Part shown: piece by piece, positions 25,880 to 37,100 of the stretch
Layout: each line of letters begins with the position of its first letter
Numbering within the stretch: position 1 is the first letter of the stretch
Assembly: GCF_910592395.1 (NCBI RefSeq)
Contig: NC_088319.1
Span: 9,612,001-9,676,000 of the forward strand
Direction of reading: 5' to 3'
Source of the DNA: Lineus longissimus
Lineage: Eukaryota > Nemertea > Pilidiophora > Heteronemertea > Lineidae
DNA length: 64,000 bases
Position numbers and translations under genes: made by a program
Notes under the pieces: generated by a model
Told to the model about the DNA's origin: nothing
The model's input: the letters and a program-made list of their open reading frames with translations, nothing else
Databases searched by the model: none

Positions 25880-26345
25880 TCAAAACCGCATACCGCATAC
25901 CACATACCCACATACCCACATACCCATATACCCACATGCGAATTTTTCCAGGTGGGGCAATCCAATGACGGTTGAAGCTTTTTCTTCACAACTATTGTTA
26001 TAGGAAATCTGTGAATCTTTCGACCTTAGAGGGCGCCACCGCCAGTAACTTATGTTAAAGGGGAAATTTGTCGATATTTCCACCGGATGTGGTACTCTGC
26101 CAAATGGGAATATCTGTCGATACAAAGGGGGATATGGTGATATTTAAATCCTAGAGGGCTCCACCGTCACTTTCTAGTGTTAAAGGGAAATCTGTCGATA
26201 TTTCAATCTTAAATCATACCATTGACATTTCTATTGATGACACATTATCCTGCGGAATAATTATTCTTGGCTGAGAGGGTCGTTATTGGATTGCCCCACC
26301 TGGAAAAAATTGGCATGTGGGTATGTGGTATGTGGTTTTAGATAC
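25880..26345. mobile_element. Foldback MITE with CATACC-rich arms
   Basis: Left arm (about 25877-25975) has CATACCACATACCCACATAC, then TTTTTCCAGGTGGGGCAATC. The right arm (26280-26345) is its inverted copy, with ATTGCCCCACCTGG and GGGTATGTGGTATGTGG. CAGTATC/GATACTG lies just outside. Inside are duplicated AATCTGTCGATATTTC-like blocks. No protein. Confidence 0.7.
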
Positions 26346-26539
26346 TGCCCTTTAACCTGCCCTGGCGTAGACACCAGATACACCGGTTGTTCAAAAGCAC
26401 AAAGTCACTTTATCCTTTACAGTTACGTTTAGTATCCTTATGGACGTTCAGTTAATCCCATTTAAATTCTCATGTTCAGACTCTACAGCGTAGTTAAAGA
26501 ACAACTCAGATGCAAGAAACCTTGTTTTTGTCTCATTCG

Positions 26540-26690
26540 AACGACTGTGAAGAGCCAAGAAATTTAGTTCCTTGATAGCCACACTGGTTCATCCAGAAAT
26601 ACAATCCTGGGTTCTCCCCGGGATCGAAGCCGGGCCCTATTGCCTGGTAGCCAGCAGTGTTACCACCAGGCTATGAGGTTCCTTAAAATT
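26540..26690 (-). mobile_element. tRNA-derived SINE (minus strand)
   Basis: On the minus strand it reads AGCCTGGTGGTAACACTGCT, then GGCTTCGATCCCGGGGAG, resembling the A- and B-box pol III promoter of a tRNA head, followed by AACCCAGGATTG and a body ending TTGGCTCTTCACA. A second, more diverged copy lies on the plus strand at 28782-28950. It does not fold as an intact tRNA, so it is called a SINE. Confidence 0.75.
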
Positions 26691-27779
26691 TCCTGTGTGA
26701 AAATTGTGACTTTGCGCAAGTCATTTTAAAACTCAAAGTTCATTTAAAGTGCGAATATATTGATAAATGTATTGAAGAAGGCCGAATGTTTTAACTGATA
26801 TTATATAACTTGATACATTTTATTGATTGTAGCAACTGTTCCAGTTGTTTTTTCACTAGGCACATCGCTCTTAAGTGTCATGGACTGGAGATTAATTGAC
26901 GATTCGGGAGTGCTAGCAACGATTGGTTGCAAAAGTTTGGCTCGAGTCATGGAGTAGGTTAGGCCTATTGCAGTGTATAGAGGACTACTTAGATTAAATC
27001 AGAGCGATGAGGAAATATTAGTTCTTTTTGGGGAACCGAAACATGTAAACCATTTCTAGGCATGCTCTAGTGTGGTTGCCTTCTCCCAGATTGTCCCCTA
27101 GATCTGAGTGAAGCCACACAGAAATATCAACACCAAGGAATTTGAGCCTGATAGATCTGGCCAAATGAAAAAACCTACACCCCCAGACCCTGCACCCGCA
27201 GGCTGTTCCAAATATTGCATGAATAAACCAATAGCCCCCTGGTGAAAAACAACTACAGAGAGGGGCCAAATATGGATCAGTAAAATCCATTACACAAACC
27301 AATGTCATGGCCGATTCAAATGAAAATATCTCACAAAACCGGCCAAGTTCGGCGTGGTAGCCTAGAATTGATGAAGCACACGACTGATGATTTTTTATGG
27401 TCACATTGCTACAGATTGCATGTTCAAAGGCAAAAAGTGATGGGAAGTCTGCCTGAATCACACCGCTTCTGCCATGAGATAATATCATACTATGATAGCA
27501 CATTTGTGAATCTAGGCTTGGAATGTTGAGACATTGTTGACGATGATACCGAACTACTTCATTTGCCAGTGTTCATTTGTCTGTAATAAAGGAAAAAAAT
27601 GTAATGTGGGCATTTTAGGCTACCAGAAGGAAAGTGATATGATGTTATAAATGATGTCGTTATAATACAAGATGTCGCAAGCAACGCACTGGTGTATATG
27701 TTTAACATTGACTTTATTTCGTCATGGAACTCAATGCTTGGAATGGTTTCTCTGGTTCACCCAGTCCTGCTCAGTTGCA
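26691..27779. other. Upstream flank of PGD copy 2, no feature found
   Basis: The longest frame (27018-27503, minus strand, 161 codons) has no recognised domain and is probably chance. A promoter for PGD copy 2 may lie here or just downstream but no element could be defended. Confidence 0.4.
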
Positions 27780-27989
27780 AGTTCTGCATGGTCATGGATG
27801 TTTTTCGATGTGATGCTGTATTTCTGAAGCAGGGAAATATCTTCATTTTAAATTGCTCTTTTGTCTGTTTGCGGCATAGATAAATCGAACTGTGGTCTCT
27901 GCAGTTTCAAAGCCAAAGACAATCACTCGGGTGTTGTCTGATACCTCAGAAATCTACTCAGTGGTCTTGTGTATAAGTCTTCCCAAACA

Positions 27990-27999
27990 ATGGAGGTAG
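27990..27999 (+). CDS. PGD: Possible first coding exon of PGD copy 2 (tentative)
   Basis: ATGGAGGTAG followed by GTGAAC could be a ten-base first coding exon. Joined to an acceptor CAG at 28091-28093 it would read M-E-V-D-I-A-L-I-G, close to the usual PGD N-terminus. Against it, the nearer acceptor AG at 28087-28088 gives a different phase, so another first exon further upstream is possible. Transcript data would decide. Confidence 0.25.
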
Positions 28000-28088
28000 G
28001 TGAACCTCGAAGAAGCCTTTCCCCTAAATGCCTAATCATGAATTTACTGAGCAACTGACTTCGAATTGCACGATGCTTATTTTTCCAG

Positions 28089-28164
28089 GGCAGATATCGC
28101 TTTGATTGGCATGGCCGTCATGGGCCAAAACATCATTCTCAACATGAATGACCATGACTACAAG
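28089..28164 (+). CDS. PGD: PGD copy 2 exon: NADP-binding Rossmann start
   Basis: Encodes [20 protein letters not shown], then DHDYK. Acceptor TTTTCCAG before 28089 and donor GTAAGC at 28165. It holds the GxAxxG dinucleotide-binding loop. Confidence 0.9.
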
Positions 28165-31100
28165 GTAAGCCCTTGATAGAATATTTTCTTGAGCAGTTTG
28201 TAACCTTTGTAGTTAAATAATTTTTCAGTTGGCAGGCGACAAGGCTTAATCCGTCCTTTCCCAAGGACCTAGTACTGGCAGTTTTCTGAAGGGGTTGCCT
28301 CTGGTGAACATGAGGATATGACGGAAAGGAACAAACTCCCTACTTGGTCCACACATGTTCAAGACATGTTTCTTGAAGAATTGTCAACATCTTGATGGAA
28401 CACCCGACTTCATCCAGACAGATGGTATTCACAGTGCTTGCTAGCTAACTCTGTCGATATCAATGATCTTTCCTCAACACGCCCGGTGTGTTAATGTCCA
28501 GGATATAAGAGGTGCCTTTTGTGGGTAATGTTAGTTATGTCTGATTCAAGGTGTGCGCATTCAACCGAACCGTATCAAAAGTGGATGATTTCCTGGCTAA
28601 TGAAGCTAAGGGTACGAAAATCATTGGAGCTCATTCCATGGAGGAAATGGTGAAGAAGTTGAAGAAGCCAAGGAAGGTGATGCTACTTGTGAAGGCCGGG
28701 GCTGCGGTGGATGCATTTATTGACAAACTGGTAGGTAGACATTTGGTAGAGATCATTTTGTTCAGCTATACCAAAAACTCCTTTGAGGAGCCTCATATTC
28801 TAGTGGTTTTAAACACTGCTGGCTGCCACACAATAGGACCCGGGTCTGGTCCTGGAGAGAACCCAGGATTGTCTGTCAGGATGAACCACTGTGTCTAGGG
28901 TGGCTTTCAAGGAACTGAAATTCCTGGCTCTTCACAACACAATGAATGAATATTCGAGGGTTTGTTGGATGGGACTGAGAGCTGTTGACCTTGTACCCGA
29001 GTGTCTATGCCTGGGCAAGTAAAATATCCCACATAGTCATTGGTGGACAGTAACCTTTAGTGGACTCCATACACCCAACAAAAATCGGTGTCTTCCCATC
29101 TCGCCCCTTCCCAATTTGCCCCTTAGTTATTCCCATTTTGCCCCTTTTCTATTTCTCCAATTCCCATATCGCCCCTTCCCAATTCGCCCCATTGCCAGTT
29201 CGCCCCTTTCTGGTGTCGTCCCTTTCCCGTGTCACCCTTTCCCGTGTCGCCCCTTTCCCGTGTCACCCTTTCCCGTGTCACCCTTTCCCATGTCTCCCCT
29301 TTCCCAATCCACCCCTTTCTCTCTACGCCCCTTCCCATTTCACCCCTTCCCACTTTGCCCCTTCCCATTTTGCCCCTTTCCCATTCTGTGTGGGCCAGGG
29401 CTCTGGAGAGTTCATTTACGCATTTCCAATAGTGTTTTTTGCCGTGCAGTTTATCAAAACGGAATTTGTATTGCTGGTCTACAGCCAGGCTTTGTTTGAA
29501 AGAATTTTATTGCATTCTCCATCATGCCTTGTGACTTTGTTTGCCAGTTCACCGATTCCGATATGGCAAATTCCAGCGGGGCGAATCGAAAAGGGGCAAA
29601 ATGGGAAAGGGACGAATTGGGAATAGATTGGGAGCGAAATGCGAAGGGGCAAAGTGAGAAGGGGCGAAATGTGAATATATAAATGAATAAATAATCCGCT
29701 ACCGTGTTACCATGCCCATTGTTGTTTTTGGCCAAACTGTCTCCTGTTGGTGACAGAATTAGTACCTGCAGAAGGGCTTTCCAAATATTAGTCATGTCAA
29801 TCCATTATTCAAACGTAGTATCTGTCTTTTTCAGGTCCCCCTGTTGGAAGCTGGTGATATCATCATTGATGGCGGGAACTCTGAATACACAGACACCAAT
29901 GTAAGTTCCTAACACTTTCAGTGGGTACCCATGAGATAGTGGTGGTTAGAAATCAGCCGCAAGGGGCTGATTTAGAATTTTGAAACATGGGAGTTGGATA
30001 GTAGTGTCCTTTCAATCAGAGATGGGATTTCAATGTAATGAAAGATTTTCATTATATATTTTATTCACACTCTCGGCAGGCTATGACTCACTGATCCAAG
30101 GAAGCCCAGTCAAAAAAACGTCTATGACAACTTGCTGGCCTTGCCTTCACTTTCAGTCTTCGATCTAAAAGAACAGAAGCGGTGTGTGCACATCTCAACC
30201 CTCTCACGATTACTCATGGATTTAACACGGCACAATGGGAGGCTGGAGATAAAAAAAATTAGGCCTAAATCTGAGGCGCTTGGAAATTGAAGTTCCACCT
30301 GACTGACTCGATTTCAGCATAGGGACCCAACAGTGCCATGTTAATTTCAATTGGGTCACACAAAACAATTAATGATTTCTGACAAGACCTACTGATAACT
30401 TTCTCTTTTCCATCGACTCCAACACAGCACGAGCAACTTGATTGCGCTGTCTGTATCTTGATAAAAAAATCAATACCGCTGGCACAAGAATGAGACCCTG
30501 TGTATGATACATGCAAAATTTTAATAAAGCTATGTTAGAATCTATAGTATTAGTACCGCTGTGTTTGTCGTCCGTCGTCGTCGTCTGTATCCTGTTTTAA
30601 AAACAGTGGCACGTTTCTTAACCGCTAAAGTTATGAACTTGAAACTTTGTACACCAGACCCCCCCCCCCCCCCCCCCCCCAGGTCAGGTGACCTCTGACA
30701 CTAAATTTCTGTCTGATCTGGTTCTTGACTTGGCCACCAGGGGGCCAAAAGTGGAAACCTAAAAAGTGTGATATCTCTCTTATGAGTGACCTGTTTCGAT
30801 AATTTTTTTATGACAGGTTCTCTTAGGAAGAATACATCACATAGCATACCGGTTTTTGATTTGACCTAATTTTTAAGGTCACAGAGGTCAAATGGCGTAA
30901 ATTGGCCGTTTGAGTGTAACTATGTTACGTTTCCTAACCACATTTTCCACGAAAGTTATGAACTTGAAATTTGGTACAGACGACTCTCAAGGCCATGTTG
31001 CCTCAGACATCAAATTTCGGTCCGATCTGATTCTGGACTTGGCCACTTGGGGTCCAAAACTAAAAATTATTAGTGACTTGTTTTCGATGATATTTTTATG

Positions 31101-34100
31101 GTAGGTCCTCCAAGCAAGGATACATCACATGTCATACTGACTTTGATTTTACGTATATACTATACATGTAGCCTGTTTATCAACCAGAATGGGCTCCTAA
31201 CCACCAAATACCTATACGGTGAGCACACTGGCCAATGGCCTGTTCATTAAAACACTTTTTCAGAGACGTTGCAGGGACTTGAAGGCAAAGGGTCTCCATT
31301 ATGTTGGATCAGGTGTGAGTGGTGGTGAGGAGGGTGCCAGGTATGGCGCCAGCCTGTTGCCGGGCGGTGCACCGGAGGCGTGGTAAGTGATGGATCAGGT
31401 GCAAGTGGTGGTGAGGAGGGTGCCAGGTATGGCCCCAACCTGATGCCGGTCGGTGTACCTGAGGCATGGTCTGTGATGGATCAGGTGTAAGTGGTGGTGA
31501 GGAGGGTGCCAGTTATGGTCCCAGCCTGATGGCGGGCAGTGTACCTGAGGCATGGTCTGTGATGGATCAGGTGTGAGTGGTGGTGAGGAGGATACCAGGT
31601 GTGGCCCCAGCTCGATGCCGGGCAGTGTACCTGAGGCATGGTCTGTGATGGATCAGGTGTGAGTGGTGGTGAGGAGGATACCAGGTGTGGCCCCAGCCTG
31701 ATGCCGGGCGGTGCACCGGAGGCATGGTCTGTGATGGATCAGGTGTGAGTGGTGGTGAGGAGGATCCCAGGTGTGGCCCCAGCCTGATGCCGTTCGGTGT
31801 ACCTGAGGCATGGTCTGTGATGGATCAGGTCTGAGTGGTGGTGAGGAGGATACCAGGTATGGCCCCGGCCTGATGCTAGTCGGTGTACCTGAGGCATGGT
31901 CTGTGATGGATCAGGTGGGAGTGGTGGTGAGGAGGATACCAGGTATGGCCCCAGCCTGATGCCGGTCGGTGTACCTGAGGCATGGTCTGTGATGGATCAG
32001 GTGTGAGTGGTGGTGAGGAGGATACCAGGTGTGGCCCCAGCCTGATGCCGGTCGGTGTATCTGAGGCATGGTCTGTGATGGATCAGGTGTGAGTGGTGGT
32101 GAGGAGGATACCAGCTGTGGCCCCAGCCTGATGCCAGTCGGTGTACCTGAGGCATGGTCTGTGATGGATCAGGTGTGAGTGGTGGTGGGAGGTGAGGAGG
32201 ATACCAGGTGGGGCCCCAGCCTGATGCCGGTCGGTATACCTGAGGCATGGTCTGTAATGGATCAGGTGTGAGTGGTGGTGAGGAGTGTACCAGGTGTGGC
32301 CCCAGCCTGATGTCGGGCGGTGTACCTGAGGCATGGTCGGTGATGGATCAGGTGTGAGTGGTGGTGAGGAGGGTACCAGGTGTGGCCCTAGCCTAATGCC
32401 GGGCAGTGCACTGGGGGCATGGTCTGTAATGGATCAGGTGTGAGTGGTAGTGAGGAGGGTACCAGGTGTGGCCCTAGCCTGATGCCGGGCAGTGCACTGG
32501 GGGCATGGTCTGTAATGGATCAGGTGTGAGTGGTAGTGAGGAGGGTGCCAGGTATGCCCTAAGCCTGATGCCAGGCAGTGCATCATCAGAGCCATGGTAA
32601 GTGATGGATCAGGAGCTATACAAATGGTTTTATCTTCAAGGTGCTGCAAACGTATTGTGTAAGTGGTTGTAAGGAGGGTACCAGGTATGGCCCCAGCCTG
32701 ATGCAGGCCGTCAACATTAGGCATGGTAAGTGATAGCTCAGGTGTAAATGGTGGCGAGAGGGGTGCAAAGTATGGGCCTAGCCTGATGCCGGGCGGTGCA
32801 CCGGAGGCATGGTAAGTGATGAGATTGAACGTCATCTCTGGTCAGTTCCTAAAATAGATTGTGACTCAAGGTAGGGACGTACCTTGGTCAGAAATGTACC
32901 ATAAACAACTGTAATCACATCGCATTGGCCTTGACATTAAAACATTTTAACAACTAAAGAAATACATGTTATTAAGTTTTTGATTTGCAGGAGCTTAATT
33001 TACTTTCCATCCTTATGTCGTTTGGGCTACATCGACATCAACTTAAGACGACCACTGACCTGAATACACTATTTGAATTTCACAGCGAAGGAGAGACATT
33101 TTTCTGCCCTTTAAAAAAATTGTGGTATTTTTGCTTCAGGCCCCATCTAAAGCCAATCTTCCAATCCATTGCCGCTAAAATCGGCAAAGAACCATGCTGT
33201 GATTGGGTTGGCGACGAAGGGGCAGGACATTTCGTCAAGATGGTCCACAACGGTATCGAGTATGGCGACATGCAGCTGATCTGTGAGGCATATCACTTGA
33301 TGCGTGAAACGCTTGAAATGACGCCTCCCGAGATGGGTAAAGTGAGTTACTTTTTCATATCTGACTTTATGCAGGACACTATTTAATTCGCTCTCAATTA
33401 CAAACAATTTCTGCCACAAATCAATAGACACATGTTTTCAGTGAGTATGAGATGCAAGAACTGTTAAACAATTCAATGAACACTTAGATATTGGACACTT
33501 CGTGAATTCTGTCGACAAAACTACCCAAAACTATGGCAAATCCTTGCAGTCACTTTGAAATAGGGTCCATTGAACTGTTCTGAAATAATGTGCAATGTAG
33601 GAGTCTAAAGGAATTAAATAGATTTTATATCATAAACACACAGTGATTGCAATTTTTAATGCACCACAAGAAACAAATAGTGCACAGTCTGTAGGATTGA
33701 AATAATTATGTTTATTTTACAATTTACCCGATTATTTCCAGGTGTTTGAGGCATGGAACAAAACAGAGTTGGACTCCTTCCTTATTGAGATGTCTGCTTT
33801 AATTGTGCAATACAAAGATGACAAGGGTGAATACTTGGTGGAAAAGATACGCGACTCCGCTGGACAGGTGAGCGCAATTTGGATTGACTCAAAGCATTGT
33901 TTTGTTGTGATTGTTCAGCTCTGTTTACGTTTGTTGAAAAAAGCATTGCGTTTATTGATTGTATCGTCTTTGAATAATAACGTGCTTACCATATTGATCA
34001 TTTTATTGTCACCATGCCCAAACTTAACCCTTTAACTGCCGAATATTTTAACTTATTTTCGTAACAAACTAGCTTAAACAGATCCTCGAAGCTGCCATAG

Positions 34101-37100
34101 AAACGAAATACGAAATACGAAATGTTATTGCGCTCTAACCGCGATGTGCGCGGGTATATAGAGGGGCAAAATTTTACAAAAGTATATAAGTGTTGCATTT
34201 TTTGATTACAGTATGAACACAAGATGACATTTATGTAGTGGATGGAAAAAAATATGTATGAAAATATAAAAACAACATAAACGAAAACTACTTCTAATAA
34301 CTACGGAATGTCAGGAAGGAGGGCATATTCCTTCAGGCCTTTCTGTATTACTTTGGCTAATCTTATAATGTGGCCTTTATTTTTAGAGTTAAATAATTTT
34401 GACATGTTTCTTGGATGTTGTAAAAATTTTGGGGGAATAAGCTCTCTCCGTAGATGATCTATCGCAGGACATTATTCGAAAATGAAATGAAATTCATTTC
34501 CAGTTCTTGTGAGATTACATGTTGTGCAAAACTTTTCACGTATTGGAGTTGTAATATTTTTCCGGGAGTTGATTGGTAGGTAACTTGTATGACCAAGTTC
34601 TAAAGTCTACAAAAGTGGTACATAAATGTTCTGGTAGAACATGAAAGTGTCCTTATTGTTGATCATTGCTGCCCAGTCTTGAACAAATTGGTCTGACAAG
34701 GTAGTTTTAATTCTCGTACTTATCATTTCAAACTTCCCTTGGTTGTCTGCTGCCTGGTTTAACCAAATATAATTCATACCACACTCTTCAAAAATACTTC
34801 TAACAAATACTAACCAAGGAGAGCTGTATCTCCCTACCTGGTCTAAATGAACCACAATTCTATATAAAATATAAGATAGTTTGCTCTTTTTACCCTTTAC
34901 ACTCTTATTCCAGAAATTGACCATTCTCAGTTTTGCTAACATCTTTAAAGGGAAACAACCCAACTCACCATATCACACTGTGTTATGTTTGTATTTGCTT
35001 GTACAGGTAATTAATTTACAAAACCTTGTCTGAACTTTCTCAAAAATAACAAAAGATTCGAACCCACATACCTCAGGTCAGCAGTGCTCAGATCCATATA
35101 ATAAAATTTGTGCAACACATGCGTCAAAAAGGTTTAACATGATATCAAATGGTAGATCTAACCTTCTACCTTTTTGGCTCACCGCAGGGGAGTCTATCCA
35201 ACACTGCTGTGTCCGTCCGCCGTTGTCGCCGTTTCCGTCGTATCCTGCTTCAAAACAGCGGCACGTTTCTTAACCGCTAGGGCTATGAACTTGAAACTTT
35301 TTACACAGGACCCTCCAGGTCAGGTGACCACTGGCAATGACTTTCGGTCCGATCTGATTCTTGACCAGGGGGCCAGAAGTGGAAACCTATAAAGTGTGAT
35401 ATCTCTCTTATGAATAACTCGTTTTCAATAATATTTTTATGGTAGGTTCTCCTAGCAAGGATACATCACATATCGTACCGGTTTTTGATTTAATCTAATT
35501 TTCAAGGTCACAGAGTTCAAGTGGTGTAAATTGGCCGTTTGAGTGTAACTATGGCACTTTTCTCAACCGCTAAAGCTATGAACTTTGAAATTTGGTACAC
35601 CTGACTCCAACCGCTGACACTGAATTTTGGTCTGATCTGATTCTTTACTTGGCTATCAGGGGCCAAACCTAAAAAAGTGACTTGTTTTTGATGATGTCCT
35701 TATGGTAGGTACTCCCAGCAAGGATACATCACATATCCTACGGGTTTTTGATTTGAACTATTTTTCAAGGTCACAGAGGTTAAATGGTGTAAATTGGCCG
35801 TTATAGTGTAACTAAGGCACGTTTCTTAACTGCTGAAGCTATGGACTAGAAATTTGGCACACATGACTCCCTATGTCATTTTACTTCTGACACCGAATTT
35901 CAGTCCGATCTCATTCTTGACTTAGCCACCAGGGGGCCAGACGTGGAAACCTAAAAAGTGTGACGATAGATGAGTCACTCGTTTTTGATAAATTTTTTAT
36001 GGTCGGTTCTCCTAGCAAGGATACATCACATATCATACGGGTTTTTGATTGGACCTAATTACAAGGTCACGTAGGTCAAATGGCGTAAATTGGTCGTTTG
36101 AGTGTAACTATGGCACGTTTCTTAACCCCTAAAGCTATGAACTTGAATTTTGTTACGCATGACTCCGTACCTTATGTAACCTCGGACACCGAAATTCGAT
36201 CTGATCTGATTCTCGACTTGGTCACCAGAAGGCCAAAAGTAAAAAGGTAAAAAGTGCAATATCTTTCTTATTAGTGACTTGTTTTCAATGATATTTTATG
36301 GTAGGTACAAACAACGATATATCACATGTCATACCAACTTTGGTTTGACCTATATGTATACTAGCCTGTTTCGTTACCAGGATGAATTCCTAACCGCCTA
36401 ATATCTCTACGGTGAGCACAATGGCCCTTGGCCGTTTCATTGTATAACTGCATACATCGCTCTTGCTGCCTTATCGGTGAGCCCTTTTTTGCCTTGGAAA
36501 AGTTACCGTTCCCTTAAAAAAACAATACCCCAGTAAAGGTATTCTTCGACACGTTCTAAGTAAGAATCTCCAGACTTGAAGATTGTTTACGCGAGCTTTA
36601 GATTTAGTGATGACCATAACCTTTGTTTTACCTTTTTTAACCTGAAGTTTGTTACTGATGCAATAGTCGTATAAGCTATATTTCTTCTTCACTATCGGTC
36701 ATAAATACAGTGTCGTCGGCATATATCAAGATTAACAATTTCATGAAGACCTCAACTTCACCTGTTCTTGCATCCTTATCTAGCTGTTCAATGAGTTTCA
36801 AGCCAACCTTACCTCTCTCTTTGAAAAACGCATCCATATCGTATAGAAAAGTTGAGAAGAGTAGAGGCCACAAATTTTCTCCCTGTCTCACTCCAACATT
36901 CGAATTAAAATATCTCGAGTTGTTACCATTATGTAGCGAGGTCATTTTGTATTTGGGCCTAATTTTTTGTTACTGTGTACTTGTTCTGTGATCAGATTTA
37001 ACTAAGCCTCAATCTGGTGTCACAAAATTCCAAGATGTCAACCATGACCATGTTTTTTCATTTTCTCCATTTAAATTCCATTTTATTCCAATTTTAAAGT

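Noticed and set aside
26600-26690. Possible tRNA gene
   Set aside because: A and B boxes are degenerate, no proper cloverleaf is seen, and a second copy has the same extra tail, so it is a SINE.
27018-27503. 161-codon minus-strand frame upstream of PGD copy 2
   Set aside because: No recognisable domain, and composition is like the surrounding non-coding DNA.
29060-29626. 188-codon Pro/Phe-rich frame and overlapping frames
   Set aside because: Produced by the CCCCTTCCC minisatellite; no domain and no codon signal.
31997-32835. Minus-strand His/Pro-rich frames of 83-133 codons
   Set aside because: Antisense translations of the 86-bp exon-derived repeat.
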